Assembly: GCF_014197535.1 (NCBI RefSeq)
Contig: NZ_JACIFV010000044.1
Location: 1 to 33,314 of the forward strand
Length of the DNA: 33,314 nucleotides
From: Rhizobium aethiopicum
GTDB lineage: Bacteria > Pseudomonadota > Alphaproteobacteria > Rhizobiales > Rhizobiaceae
Direction of reading: 5' to 3'
The notes below the pieces were generated by a model that saw only the letters and a program-made list of their open reading frames with translations, was not told where the DNA came from and did no database searches. Positions within the stretch are counted from its first letter, which is position 1, and every line of letters starts with the position of its first letter. Shown here one piece after another: positions 8,250 through 16,406 of this stretch. The position numbers were made by a program, and so were the translations under genes.

Positions 8250-8603
8250 TCAGGTGACGGTGACGAAAATCTTCCGCACCGTCTCGATTGTCTTCCAGAC
8301 CCCGACGTAGCCCGGCTTCATCACGAAGCTGTCGCCCGCGCGATAAATGACCGGATCCTTGCCCTTTTCCGTCAGTTCGATCACACCATGCACAAGATGG
8401 CAGAATTCAAATGTTTCGCCCTTGATGGAGTGCGTTTCACCGGGCGTCGCCTCGAAAACACCGGTATTGACCTTGCCGTCCTTGGCGGTGTCCTGCAGCC
8501 ACGTCCTGAAGGCGGGGCTGCCCGCAATCAGGCGCTCCGGCTCGGCAGTTCTATGCTTCGGCTCGAAGGATGGATTCGGGTCGATGGTTTTCAGTAGGGA
8601 CAT
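8250..8603 (-). CDS. Small cupin protein, DUF861/Cupin_3 type (paralogue 1)
   Basis: A 117-aa single-domain cupin. The core is KGETFEFCHLVHGVIEL followed by GDSFVMKPGYVGVWKTIE, which matches the Cupin_3 (DUF861) group that includes EutQ- and ureidoglycine-related cupins. SD AGGAGA (8609-8614) precedes ATG 8603. By hand alignment it is about 60% identical to the cupin at 26904-27257 and more distantly related to the one at 16407-16760; all three are exactly 117 aa. It follows the SSADH gene by 108 nt on the same strand. No member of this small group has an activity I can name with confidence. Binding or isomerising a small amino-acid-derived metabolite is an inference. Confidence 0.85.
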   Translation of the reverse strand: MSLLKTIDPNPSFEPKHRTAEPERLIAGSPAFRTWLQDTAKDGKVNTGVFEATPGETHSIKGETFEFCHLVHGVIELTEKGKDPVIYRAGDSFVMKPGYVGVWKTIETVRKIFVTVT

Positions 8604-8711
8604 TTATCTCTCCTATTCTTGCTGCAGTCACCCGCGGCATCGTTCCGTGTTGGAGCCTGCCTGACGTCGGCACATGATTGCTAACTGGCAAGCGGCCTTG
8701 CTCGCAACGAC

Positions 8712-10214
8712 CTACCAGGTGACGGCGATGTACTTCGTTTCGAGGTATTCGAGCATGCCGTGATGACTGCCTTCGCGCCCGAGGCCACTCTGCTTCATCC
8801 CGCCGAACGGCGCCGCAGCGTCGGAAACGACACCGCGGTTAATCCCGACCATGCCGCTTTCCAGCCTGCCGGCCACTGCAAGCACACGCTTGAGGTCTCG
8901 GCTGAAGATATAGGATACAAGCCCGTATTCGGTGTCGTTGGCCAGATCGACGACCTCGTCCTCGGTATCAAACACAATAATGGGCGCAACCGGACCGAAG
9001 ATTTCTTCGCGAAGTATCTCAGCGTCCAGAGAGACATTGGCGAGAACGGTTGGCAAATAATAGAAACCCTCGCCGCTCAACCTGCTACCGCCTGTCACCA
9101 GCCGGGCTCCCTTGGCGATCGCGTCGTCTACCAGGCGCTCCACCTTGGTCACCGCTGCATCCGTGATCAGTGGGCCAAGCTGCGTATCCGGTGCCAGTCC
9201 CGGCCCAACGTTGAGCGCTGCCATCTCCTCGGCGAAGCGCCGAATGAAGTCAGCAGAAATCCCCCTTTGCACGTAAAAGCGGTTTGCGGCCGTACAAGCC
9301 TCACCGCCGTTGCGCATCTTTGCAACCATTGCGCCGGCGACCGCCGTTTCCAGGTCGGCATCATCGAATACGATGAATGGCGCATTGCCGCCCAATTCCA
9401 TTGAACAACTGACGACCTGGTCCGCGGCCTCGCGCAGCAGTATCCTGCCAACGCCGGTCGAGCCGGTGAACGACAGCTTCCGGACCCGCTTGTCATGCAG
9501 CATTGCGCTGACCACAGGGCCGGCTTTTTTCGTGGGAACGATGTTGACCACTCCGGCAGGAACACCTGCCTGCCGCATCAGTTCTCCAATGGCAAGCGCC
9601 GTTAGAGGCGTCTCGGCTGCCGGCTTCAGGATGCAAGTGCAGCCTGCAGCCAACGCCGGGGCAATTTTTCGGGTCGCCATCGCTGCCGGAAAATTCCAAG
9701 GCGTTACCAATACGGCGATACCAATCGGTTCATGGCTGACGATGATCTGGTTTGCGCCGGAAGGCGCTGATCCAAATTCTCCGGGAGCCCTCACAGCCTC
9801 CTCGGCATACCAGCGGAAAAACTCGGCCGCGTAGGCGATTTCCGATCTCGCGTCGGGAAGCGCCTTGCCATTTTCCACGGTGATCAGTTGCGCCAGCCAC
9901 TCGGCTTGTTCGAGAAGAAGGTAAAAACACTTCATCAGGACATCCGCGCGCCGACGCGGCGGAGTTGATTTCCAGGCCGCAGCCGCCTTTTCCGCCGCGT
10001 CGACCGCCGCCATCGCGTCCGCGATGTCGCCGTCAGAAACTGTGGCGATTGCTTCCGCCGTCGAAGGATCGATCACATCGAAGGTCCGGCCACCTTTTGC
10101 CGAAACCCATTCGCCGCCGATGAACAGTTGCGTGGGAGCTTCGCATGCTACAGCCGCCTGCGAAGGCGCACGGCTTGCTTCAAGTGTCGGAGTTGCTTTC
10201 ACGTTCACCACCAT
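8712..10214 (-). CDS. gabD: NAD(P)-dependent succinate-semialdehyde dehydrogenase
   Basis: A 500-aa ALDH of the GabD/SSADH branch. Catalytic residues are present: Asn174 (TPWNF), Lys197 (ILKPA), general base Glu273 (MELGGNAP) and nucleophile Cys307 (GGEACTAAN). The C-terminus GREGSHHGMLEYLETKYI is typical of succinate-semialdehyde dehydrogenases. The protein has an extra N-terminal stretch of about 25 residues before QLFIGGEW; ATG 10214 is the only start I can support, though its SD is weak. The gene carries the same complex operator array upstream (10220-10290) as the ABC-transporter operon at 19871, so I infer that it is co-regulated and oxidises a semialdehyde from the transported substrate. 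Glutarate semialdehyde or a related aldehyde could be the real substrate. Confidence 0.85.
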   Translation of the reverse strand: MVVNVKATPTLEASRAPSQAAVACEAPTQLFIGGEWVSAKGGRTFDVIDPSTAEAIATVSDGDIADAMAAVDAAEKAAAAWKSTPPRRRADVLMKCFYLLLEQAEWLAQLITVENGKALPDARSEIAYAAEFFRWYAEEAVRAPGEFGSAPSGANQIIVSHEPIGIAVLVTPWNFPAAMATRKIAPALAAGCTCILKPAAETPLTALAIGELMRQAGVPAGVVNIVPTKKAGPVVSAMLHDKRVRKLSFTGSTGVGRILLREAADQVVSCSMELGGNAPFIVFDDADLETAVAGAMVAKMRNGGEACTAANRFYVQRGISADFIRRFAEEMAALNVGPGLAPDTQLGPLITDAAVTKVERLVDDAIAKGARLVTGGSRLSGEGFYYLPTVLANVSLDAEILREEIFGPVAPIIVFDTEDEVVDLANDTEYGLVSYIFSRDLKRVLAVAGRLESGMVGINRGVVSDAAAPFGGMKQSGLGREGSHHGMLEYLETKYIAVTW

Positions 10215-10219
10215 TCGCT

Positions 10220-10290
10220 ACCAATCAGGATCGTTGTGCGATCAATATAGAATTGGTTTCGACATTGGTGTCAATATAGATCAAATTGGT
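10220..10290 (-). promoter_or_regulatory. Operator/promoter array of ATTGGT boxes before SSADH gene
   Basis: Reading the plus strand, ACCAAT lies at 10220-10225 and ATTGGT at 10252-10257, 10264-10269 and 10285-10290, with start-to-start spacings of 32, 12 and 21. TCAATATAGA occurs twice (10242-10251 and 10271-10280). A TTGACA -35-like hexamer is embedded on the minus strand (10269-10274). The same arrangement is found at 19949-20020, with spacings 33, 12 and 21. It lies directly upstream of the minus-strand SSADH start at 10214. The conserved order and spacing argue for binding by one regulator, not chance. Confidence 0.75.
10264..10284. repeat. 21-bp perfect repeat, copy 1
   Basis: These 21 bases are identical to 19994-20014, about 9.7 kb away and in the same orientation. 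The copy starts with ATTGGTGTCAAT and ends with AGATCAA. It forms the core of the operator array and contains the -35-like TTGACA on the minus strand. Confidence 0.9.
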
Positions 10291-10613
10291 CTCGCGGATT
10301 ATTTTCGATCTGCTGAAATCGTGGTGGCGTTAGGATCAACAAAAGCAGCTCGAAACGCCTGATATCTCGTATCCCGGCTAAATCGAGAATGCCTGCGAAA
10401 GGAGCTCTCTCGGTCGACGGGAACGATCGTCACCGGCCTTTTAGACGCGCTCGTACGCCACATGATGAGCCGCTTCTCGGCTTCAGTTTGATGCGGTGCC
10501 TCAAACGCCAGGACGCAGATCGGTGGGCGGACGAGGCCCGCTGCGCAGGACCCGTCCGTGCAAATTCCCGGATCGTTTTAGATTCAGAAGAGGCCTGCTT
10601 CCGCCGGGGCTCT
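10291..10613. other. Intergenic region between threonine aldolase gene and SSADH operator
   Basis: About 320 bases follow the threonine aldolase stop on the minus strand. Frames here (such as 10389-11018 plus and 10430-10753 minus) are shadows or chance frames without an SD. I see no RNA gene or clear terminator. Confidence 0.4.
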
Positions 10614-11648
10614 TCATCTCCGACTTTCAGTGACGTCGCGCACCGCTGCGACAACTTCGTCAACGGCGACTCGATCGACGTCGAGATGGGTGACCCAGCG
10701 CATTCGCCCACCCGGCCAAAAACTCGCCGCGATGCCGCGCTCACGCAGCGCATCGGATACCCGGGTCGTCAGTTCGGGCGCGAGCTCAACAAACACCATG
10801 TTGGACTGCGGCGGCTTAACCGTCAGTCCTGCTATTTCCGAGAATCCATCGGCCAGAGCCTTGGCGTTGGCATGATCCTCGGCCAGACGTCGGACATGAT
10901 GGTCGAGGGCGTACAGCCCCGCCGCTGCAACTATTCCTGCCTGCCGCATCCCCCCGCCCAGCATCTTGCGCCAACGGCGTGCCTGTCCGATCAACTTGAC
11001 ATCCCCGACCAGCACTGATCCGAGCGGCGTCCCGAGCCCCTTTGAGAGGCACACCGACACGCTATCAAAACCCTCAGCCAAACAAGCGACATCTACGCCG
11101 AGCGCCACGGCCGCGTTGAATATCCGCGCACCATCAAGATGAGTGGCAAGCTTCCGATCCCGTGCAAACTCGACGACCTCGTCCAGATGACGTCGCGGCA
11201 GTACCCGGCCGACGAACGTATTCTCGATCGTTACCAGTCGTGTGATCGCAAAATGTGGATCGTCCGCCTTGACCGCCGCGTGAAGATCCTCGATGCGGAT
11301 CGTGCCGTCAGCCCGGACTGGCAAGGGCTGCGGCTGGACCGAGCCGAGCACGGCGGCGCCTCCAGCTTCCCAAAGATAGGTATGGGCTTCATTTCCACAG
11401 AGATATTCCTCTCCGCGCTGGCAATGGCTCATGATCGCAGCCAGATTGGCCATGGTACCGGTCGGCAGCAGCAGTCCCGCTTCTTTGCCGAACAGCTCGG
11501 CAACGCGCGCCTCGAGCGCCTTAACCGTGAAATCATCCCCCAACACATCGTCGCCCACCTCGGCGGCCGCCATCACCGCGCGCATTTCCGCAGTTGGGCG
11601 GGTAACCGTATCGGAGCGGAAGTCGAGGCGAATAGCATTGGCTTGCAT
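10614..11648 (-). CDS. ltaE: Low-specificity L-threonine aldolase
   Basis: A 344-aa fold-type I PLP enzyme of the beta-eliminating lyase/threonine aldolase family, normal in length. The N-terminal LDFRSDTVTRPT motif is diagnostic. His89 (NEAHT) stacks on PLP, Asp172 (LDGARIFN) contacts the ring nitrogen, and Lys203 (CLSKGLGTPLGS) forms the Schiff base; the spacing matches characterised LtaE enzymes. The reaction is reversible cleavage of L-threonine or L-allo-threonine to glycine and acetaldehyde, with other 3-hydroxy amino acids also accepted. The start at ATG 11648 gives the family N-terminus. It is transcribed away from the LysR gene at 12015, and a palindrome matching the LysR leader site lies 83 nt upstream (11731-11749), suggesting control by that regulator. 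Confidence 0.9.
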   Translation of the reverse strand: MQANAIRLDFRSDTVTRPTAEMRAVMAAAEVGDDVLGDDFTVKALEARVAELFGKEAGLLLPTGTMANLAAIMSHCQRGEEYLCGNEAHTYLWEAGGAAVLGSVQPQPLPVRADGTIRIEDLHAAVKADDPHFAITRLVTIENTFVGRVLPRRHLDEVVEFARDRKLATHLDGARIFNAAVALGVDVACLAEGFDSVSVCLSKGLGTPLGSVLVGDVKLIGQARRWRKMLGGGMRQAGIVAAAGLYALDHHVRRLAEDHANAKALADGFSEIAGLTVKPPQSNMVFVELAPELTTRVSDALRERGIAASFWPGGRMRWVTHLDVDRVAVDEVVAAVRDVTESRR

Positions 11649-11730
11649 GATCGAGACCTTATCGGTTTGGCTGTACCGGTCATACTAGCGAAAGGATAGG
11701 CTCGGACTATCGATATAAACTGACGGATTA

Positions 11731-11749
11731 TGGTGATAGAGGATCACCA
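11731..11749. promoter_or_regulatory. 19-bp palindromic operator, copy 1 (LysR-type box)
   Basis: TGGTGAT (11731-11737) and ATCACCA (11743-11749) form a perfect 7-bp inverted repeat around a 5-nt spacer, and include the T-N11-A pattern of LysR boxes. Fourteen of its 19 positions match the site at 11996-12014. It lies 83 nt upstream of the ltaE start codon. Confidence 0.65.
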
Positions 11750-11995
11750 ATCATGCGATCTAGCGGCGTTGCAACTGCATTTGACCACCACCTGCAACAT
11801 CGATCTTGGCTCGATCTTTCGCGCCCTGTTTGCGGGCGGTTGCCCTGTGACGTCACATATGCTGCCTCGGGTTCACAGCTTGCGGCTGCCGTCTTGTCCC
11901 ACTCTTCTGATTCGAGGAGCCTCGCTTCAGGAGAGCGCCCGCTTCGACCGATCCTCCGTACTTCGAGATGGAAATTGATATGATTTCAAACTTAC

Positions 11996-12014
11996 CGGTG
12001 ATAGTTTGTCACCA
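11996..12014. promoter_or_regulatory. 19-bp palindromic operator, copy 2, at the LysR start
   Basis: GGTGA (11997-12001) and TCACC (12009-12013) form an inverted repeat with T-N11-A geometry, aligned with copy 1 over 19 positions. It ends immediately before the ATG of the LysR gene at 12015, where the ribosome binding site should be. Binding here would be expected to repress the regulator's own expression. Confidence 0.6.
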
Positions 12015-12899
12015 ATGAAGCGTTCGGACATTCCATCCCTCGATGATCTGCGTGCCTTTGAAGTCGTTGCGCGCCTTGGTTCCGTGCGTGCCGCTGCGGC
12101 TGAGTTAAATTTGACGCACGGTGCTGTCAGCCGGCGCGTTTCGAAACTTTCCGAACACCTCGACATTCGTCTGCTGGAAGTTGATGGGCGTGGCCTAAGG
12201 CTGACGGGAGAGGGTTCACGGCTCGCGCAGGCGACGACAGACGCTTTGTCCCTCGTTTCGGCGGCGCTGGAGGATATCCGCAAAGTTGATCAGTCACCGC
12301 CGATCGTCGTTTCATGCGAACGATCCGTTGCCATGCGATGGCTGATCCCGCGCCTCTCGGAATTTCAGGATCGCCATCCCGGAATCGATTTTCACCTTTC
12401 TGTCGGTGGCGGGGGTTTCGATTTTGCGCGCGACCGTATCACCCTTGCAATCCGCAGGCTTGATTTCGCGATCGATGCGAATTGGCAGGTCGAACGGTTG
12501 ATCGAGGAGGAAGTTGGTCCTGTCATGCATCCTGCCATGACGGATCGGTTTGCTGCCGGCGATTATGTCGCGCTTGCTGCAAAGACCCGTCCGGATGGAT
12601 GGCAGAAGTGGTCCACCGCTCATCCGGACGCGCCGAAGCCGCGCTCGACGCGCTTTCTTGACCATCATTTCCTGATGGTGGAGGCCGCAGCCAGCGGTCT
12701 TGGTGTGGCCATGTGCCCAAAGATCATCGCCATTGACGATATCCGCAAAGGCCGCCTGACCGCACCATTCGGCTTTCACCCTGATGGTTCACATTACGGC
12801 GTTATTCGTTCGGCATCGGCGAGGAGGACGGCTGGAATCGATCAATTCGTGTCTTGGCTTCTCGCCGCCATTCAAGAAGATTTTCATGCTGCGTCATGA
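12015..12899 (+). CDS. LysR-family transcriptional regulator (GcvA-like)
   Basis: A 294-aa regulator. The N-terminal winged helix is clear: LDDLRAFEVVARLGSVRAAAAELNLTHGAVSRRVSKLSEHLDIRLLE. An effector-binding domain follows (PPIVVSCERSVAMRWLIPRL ... FLMVEAAASGLGVAMCPKII). The residue pattern resembles the GcvA-like group. The ATG at 12015 is preferred to the in-frame TTG at 12006 because the TTG lies inside the palindrome and adds only three residues; no SD is clear, so translation may be weak or leaderless. Downstream it converges with the OCD-family gene. The 19-bp sites at its own start and before ltaE make threonine aldolase the best predicted target, with autoregulation. The inducer is unknown. 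Confidence 0.9.
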   Translation: MKRSDIPSLDDLRAFEVVARLGSVRAAAAELNLTHGAVSRRVSKLSEHLDIRLLEVDGRGLRLTGEGSRLAQATTDALSLVSAALEDIRKVDQSPPIVVSCERSVAMRWLIPRLSEFQDRHPGIDFHLSVGGGGFDFARDRITLAIRRLDFAIDANWQVERLIEEEVGPVMHPAMTDRFAAGDYVALAAKTRPDGWQKWSTAHPDAPKPRSTRFLDHHFLMVEAAASGLGVAMCPKIIAIDDIRKGRLTAPFGFHPDGSHYGVIRSASARRTAGIDQFVSWLLAAIQEDFHAAS

Positions 12900-12900
12900 G

Positions 12901-12920
12901 GTCGGCGGCAAAGAGCCGAC
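12901..12920. terminator. Possible bidirectional terminator hairpin
   Basis: GTCGGC (12901-12906) and GCCGAC (12915-12920) can pair around an 8-nt loop. The hairpin lies exactly between the stop codons of the convergent LysR and OCD-family genes, where a shared terminator would be expected. No strong T-run is present. Confidence 0.4.
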
Positions 12921-12925
12921 GACTG

Positions 12926-13921
12926 TCAACTTTCAAAGAACGTGCCGGCACTTCGTTCTTCGGCGCGCGCAAACGCCAGCGTGGCAATAGCGGTATCCTG
13001 AACACCGGTGCCCGTAAGATCGGCTATGGTGATGTCCGAGGCACTTCTGCGGCCCGGTCTGGCGCCTGCAACGATCTGACCTAGTTCCGGAAAATCAGCA
13101 TCGCTTGCGACGAGACCTACGTCGATGGCATGGCGCAATTCACCCAGTCTTCGCGTTTGTTTGAGGCTGTCAGCCACGTAAACATCTGCCGCTTTGATAG
13201 CGATGGGGTCAATCTCGTTCTTATGTTCTGCGTCCGAACCCATGGCGGTCAGGTGCTGTCCGGGTTCGAGCCACGACGCATGGACAATCGGTCGGTCAGC
13301 AGGTGTTGTCGTTACGACGATCTGTGACCCGGTGATCGCTTCATGCGGATCCTGAAATGCGCAAATGGAAAGATTTTGTCGGGCTCCGAGCTGCTCAACA
13401 AGCGCTTGCGCCCGTCGACAATCACGCGCCCAAACGCGGATCTCTCGAATAGGCCTCACCAGCATGAGGGCCTCGAGTTGCAGCCTGGCCTGAACGCCCG
13501 CTCCGAAGACCGTTGCGATCGACGCGTCCTTCCGTGCCAGATGGTTTGCCGCGACAGCGCCGGCGGCCGCTGTGCGAACGTCGGTGAGGTAGCCATTGTC
13601 CAGCAAGAGCGCCTGCACCAAGCCGGTTTTGCTCGACAGCAAGACCATCAGACCATTAGTGCTCGGAAGCCCGATCTTCGGATTATCGAAGAAACCCGGA
13701 CTGACCTTGATGGCAAAGCTGCTCAAACCATGAATATAAGCCGTCTTCACATCGACTTCGCCCCTACTGTCGGGCACGTCAAGGCGCAAAATCGGCGGCA
13801 TCTGAACCGCGTTTTCCACGGCCAATGCGCGGAAGGCGTTTTCAACGCAATTCACCGCATCCATGTCGAGCGGAACGATGGTTCGAAGCTCTGACTCGGT
13901 CAATATCCCTATTTTAGGCAT
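12926..13921 (-). CDS. eutC: Ornithine cyclodeaminase/mu-crystallin family reductase, EutC/iminosuccinate reductase-like
   Basis: A 331-aa member of the OCD/mu-crystallin family. An N-terminal substrate domain (AIKVSPGFFDNP, LPSTNGLMVLL) is followed by a Rossmann domain with VFGAGVQARLQLEAL. The ITAMGSDAEHKNEID and VYVADSLKQTRRLGEL segments are typical. Its start codon overlaps the stop of the threonine-dehydratase-like gene by one base (TGATG), indicating translational coupling. This dehydratase plus OCD pair is the eutB-eutC arrangement known from hydroxyectoine-utilising rhizobia, where it converts 3-hydroxyaspartate to iminosuccinate and then L-aspartate. It parallels BhcB/BhcD of the beta-hydroxyaspartate cycle. 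I infer iminosuccinate reductase; ornithine cyclodeaminase or another imine reductase is possible. It is the last gene of the long operon. Confidence 0.8.
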   Translation of the reverse strand: MPKIGILTESELRTIVPLDMDAVNCVENAFRALAVENAVQMPPILRLDVPDSRGEVDVKTAYIHGLSSFAIKVSPGFFDNPKIGLPSTNGLMVLLSSKTGLVQALLLDNGYLTDVRTAAAGAVAANHLARKDASIATVFGAGVQARLQLEALMLVRPIREIRVWARDCRRAQALVEQLGARQNLSICAFQDPHEAITGSQIVVTTTPADRPIVHASWLEPGQHLTAMGSDAEHKNEIDPIAIKAADVYVADSLKQTRRLGELRHAIDVGLVASDADFPELGQIVAGARPGRRSASDITIADLTGTGVQDTAIATLAFARAEERSAGTFFES

Positions 13922-14904
13922 CAGCGTCCCTCACCAATTGTGTCGAGGCCGTTGGCCACCTTCATGTGCAACGCCATGTCAATGTTCCCACCAGAAAGAA
14001 TGGCTACGATCGGGCCTTCAACCTGCGCCAGTTTACCTGAGAGCAGCGCAGCAATGCCGACTGCCCCAGCACCTTCGATAATCTCATGCTCATACGCATA
14101 GGCATGACGTATGCCGGCGGCTATCTCGGCCTCGCTGACGAGCACCACGTCGTCGAGAAGGGTTTTGCACATCGGGTACGTCCAGGCATTGGCCAATCCG
14201 ATGCCGCCGCCGAGCGAGTCGGCGAAACTTCGATGCTCTTCGACCTGGATCGGGTGCCCCGCGTCGATGCTAGCCTTCATCGCCGCTCCCTTTTCCATAG
14301 TTATACCGATTACCTTGGCATCCGGGCGCACCGCCTTGACAGCCGCCGCGACACCTGCCGCCAAACCGCCGCCGGACAGGGGAATGAGAACTGCGGCGAC
14401 GTCAGGCATCGCCTCGACGATTTCAAGTCCGACGGTGCCTTGGCCGGCGATGACCCAAGGGTGATCAAAGGGCGGGATCATGCTGAGGCCCTCCTCCGCG
14501 ACGAGACGGTCAACCTCAACCTGCGCTTCATCTTGTGATAACCCGACGATCCGTACGCGAGCGCCGAGCCGGCGGATTTCAGCCACCTTGTTTTCCGGCA
14601 CGAGGTGCGACATGCAAATGGTCGCTCGGGAGCCAATCGCGTCGGCGGCATAGGACAGCGCGCGTCCGTGATTGCCCGTGGAAGCCGCAACAACGCCTCT
14701 ATCCCGCTCCGATTGAGTGAGCTGCAACACTGCATTGGTTGCTCCACGAAGCTTGAAGCTTCCGGTCAACTGGCGATGCTCGAGCTTCAGGCTGACTTGC
14801 GTCTCGGCCAGTTCGGACAGTGACGCCGACATGACGAAAGGCGTGGTGCGGATGTGCTTGCTGATGCGCTCGCGCGCCTGCTCGATCGTTTCCAGACTAA
14901 TCAT
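13921..14904 (-). CDS. eutB: Threonine/serine dehydratase-like PLP enzyme, EutB/3-hydroxyaspartate dehydratase-like
   Basis: A 327-aa fold-type II PLP enzyme without a C-terminal regulatory ACT domain. The PLP lysine is Lys51 in GSFKLRGATNA, the asparagine loop is STGNHG (75-80), the phosphate-binding loop is SGGGLAAG, and the C-terminal LSGGNID segment is present. This short form matches catabolic threonine dehydratases, serine racemases and the EutB/BhcB 3-hydroxyaspartate dehydratases. SD AAGGTG (14912-14917) precedes ATG 14904, and the stop overlaps the OCD-family start. The coupled neighbour favours the EutB-type role (3-hydroxyaspartate to iminosuccinate). A threonine deaminase giving 2-oxobutyrate is the main alternative, especially with ltaE nearby. 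The 139-nt gap before it leaves room for an internal promoter. Confidence 0.8.
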   Translation of the reverse strand: MISLETIEQARERISKHIRTTPFVMSASLSELAETQVSLKLEHRQLTGSFKLRGATNAVLQLTQSERDRGVVAASTGNHGRALSYAADAIGSRATICMSHLVPENKVAEIRRLGARVRIVGLSQDEAQVEVDRLVAEEGLSMIPPFDHPWVIAGQGTVGLEIVEAMPDVAAVLIPLSGGGLAAGVAAAVKAVRPDAKVIGITMEKGAAMKASIDAGHPIQVEEHRSFADSLGGGIGLANAWTYPMCKTLLDDVVLVSEAEIAAGIRHAYAYEHEIIEGAGAVGIAALLSGKLAQVEGPIVAILSGGNIDMALHMKVANGLDTIGEGR

Positions 14905-15043
14905 GTCTGTTCACCTTGGCTCCCTCCTTTGCCAGTTGTTGTCTGCTGCGTAGCGCCAACGCAGGGCTTGATTGCAAGCGAACGGCACGAACTTTTTTTC
15001 GGCGCCGTGGCGGACTTGCAGAAACGAGTATGGCACCTGAACC

Positions 15044-16363
15044 TCAGCCCTTCCGGCGTCTGAGGAGCATCTTCTTGTCGTGCCGCGCATACATCGAGTA
15101 AACGATAGGAATGAACCAGGGTTTGCCGTTGAAGAATGGGACGGCCCTCGGAGCGGCATCGAAATCGAACGCAGACCGCGATTGTTCCCCGTCACCGAGG
15201 ATCTTGCACGCCGCCTTTTTGCCCAGCCATCTGGCCCACACGACACCGGAGCCGCAATAGCCGGTCGCATAGACTGTATTTCCGCGGGAGAACATGCGCG
15301 GGATCATGTCGCGGTTCATGGCGACATAGCCGAACCAGCTGTGCGTAAGACCTATTCCTGCGAGTTCGGGAAAAAGCCGCGCAAGTTCGCTTCGCAGATG
15401 TTCAATCGGAGCGGCGGAGTCTCCTTCAGTCGTCCCGTCGCGTCCGCCGAACAAGATCCGAGATCCATCGTGCGACGGCCGATAATAGTAGCTGAGCTTA
15501 CGCAGGTCGCCATACATCATGCGTGGCGGCATCAGCCGATCCATCACCTCCCTGTCGAGCGGCTCAGTCGCGATTATCCTGCTGCGGACAGGAACAAGGC
15601 GGCGACGGAGCCACGGGTCGAAACCGTCGGTGTAGCCATCAGTGCAGACAAGAAGCGTTCTGGCGAAAACCTCTCCGCGCTGCGTTTGAATTCGCACGCC
15701 TCCGGCCTCGCTTGTCGATCCAAGGACTGCGGTATTTTCATGTATGATCGCCGACGATGAACTTGCCAGATCGATCATGGCCGCAAGAAGCTTGGCCGGC
15801 TGCAGCCCACCGATGTCTTTGCGCACAAGGCCTCCGACATAAAGGTCAGTTCCGATGAACTTCGGAACATCGGCCCTTTCCACCGGATATGCCTCGATGC
15901 CGAGATTCTGATGCAGAAAGTCTGCCTGACGACGGAGTTCGTCGGCTTGATCAGCCGTCATGGCCCCGTTGAAGGCGCCAGACAGCGAGAAGTCACATTC
16001 GACATTCTCGTCTCTGAGGAAGCGCCAGAGATCCTCTCGCGCGGCCTTACCTTCCAGGAGAATGGCTTGCGCCCTCTCCTGCCCGAACCGCCTGACCAAA
16101 TCCTTCCGCCCCGGACGGATGCTTCCGCTGGACATGCCCCCGTTGCGGCCCGATGCCGCAAGACCAAGGGCCTGACGGTCGAACAGCTGGACATGCTTGC
16201 CCGCACGGGCAAGTTCGAGCGCCGCCGACAAACCAGTGTACCCTCCCCCAACGACCGCCACGTCGCATGTCTTCTCGACGTTCCGCGATGGCAGGGAAGG
16301 AAATGTGCTGTCCTCCCACCAGTAGGGCGTGGATTTAATGGGATGCGCTTGAGCTTGGGCCAT
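15044..16363 (-). CDS. FAD-dependent amine/amino acid oxidoreductase (DAO family, PuuB-like)
   Basis: A 439-aa flavoenzyme. The FAD-binding Rossmann motif is VAVVGGGYTGLSAALELARAG (from about residue 34), preceded by the YWWEDS segment common in gamma-glutamylputrescine oxidase-like proteins. ASGRNGGMSSG follows near residue 70. The C-terminal RDMIPRMF ... VYATGYCGSGVVWA closes the FAD site. Family members oxidise amines or N-substituted amino acids to imines or aldehydes with O2 or another acceptor. It lies 43 nt behind the second cupin in the transporter operon. A co-regulated SSADH at 8712 would oxidise a resulting semialdehyde, as PuuB and PuuC do in putrescine breakdown; that link is inferred. 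The exact substrate cannot be told. Confidence 0.8.
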   Translation of the reverse strand: MAQAQAHPIKSTPYWWEDSTFPSLPSRNVEKTCDVAVVGGGYTGLSAALELARAGKHVQLFDRQALGLAASGRNGGMSSGSIRPGRKDLVRRFGQERAQAILLEGKAAREDLWRFLRDENVECDFSLSGAFNGAMTADQADELRRQADFLHQNLGIEAYPVERADVPKFIGTDLYVGGLVRKDIGGLQPAKLLAAMIDLASSSSAIIHENTAVLGSTSEAGGVRIQTQRGEVFARTLLVCTDGYTDGFDPWLRRRLVPVRSRIIATEPLDREVMDRLMPPRMMYGDLRKLSYYYRPSHDGSRILFGGRDGTTEGDSAAPIEHLRSELARLFPELAGIGLTHSWFGYVAMNRDMIPRMFSRGNTVYATGYCGSGVVWARWLGKKAACKILGDGEQSRSAFDFDAAPRAVPFFNGKPWFIPIVYSMYARHDKKMLLRRRKG

Positions 16364-16406
16364 GAGAGCTTAAGTTCCGGAAAGATGATTTCAATCGATT
16401 ATTGGC

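Larger units (their letters stand above)
11649..12014. other. Divergent control region between ltaE and the LysR gene
   Basis: A 366-nt divergent intergenic region bounded by two copies of a 19-bp palindrome, one about 80 nt from the ltaE start and one touching the LysR start. Short frames at 11730-11978 and 11753-11983 overlap each other, carry no SD and show no motif. The layout is that of a LysR-type regulator controlling itself and a divergent target. Confidence 0.6.

Noticed and set aside
12926..14904. Complete ectoine/hydroxyectoine degradation cluster
   Set aside because: Only the EutB/EutC-like pair is present; the ectoine hydrolase, deacetylase and Ehu-type context are not in the window, and the class III PLP enzyme at 2774 has phospho-lyase-type motifs rather than those expected of a diaminobutyrate aminotransferase partner.
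10614..14904. Full beta-hydroxyaspartate cycle (BhcA-BhcD)
   Set aside because: The aldolase here is a fold-type I LtaE rather than the D-threonine-aldolase-type BhcC, and no class V aspartate-glyoxylate aminotransferase is present.
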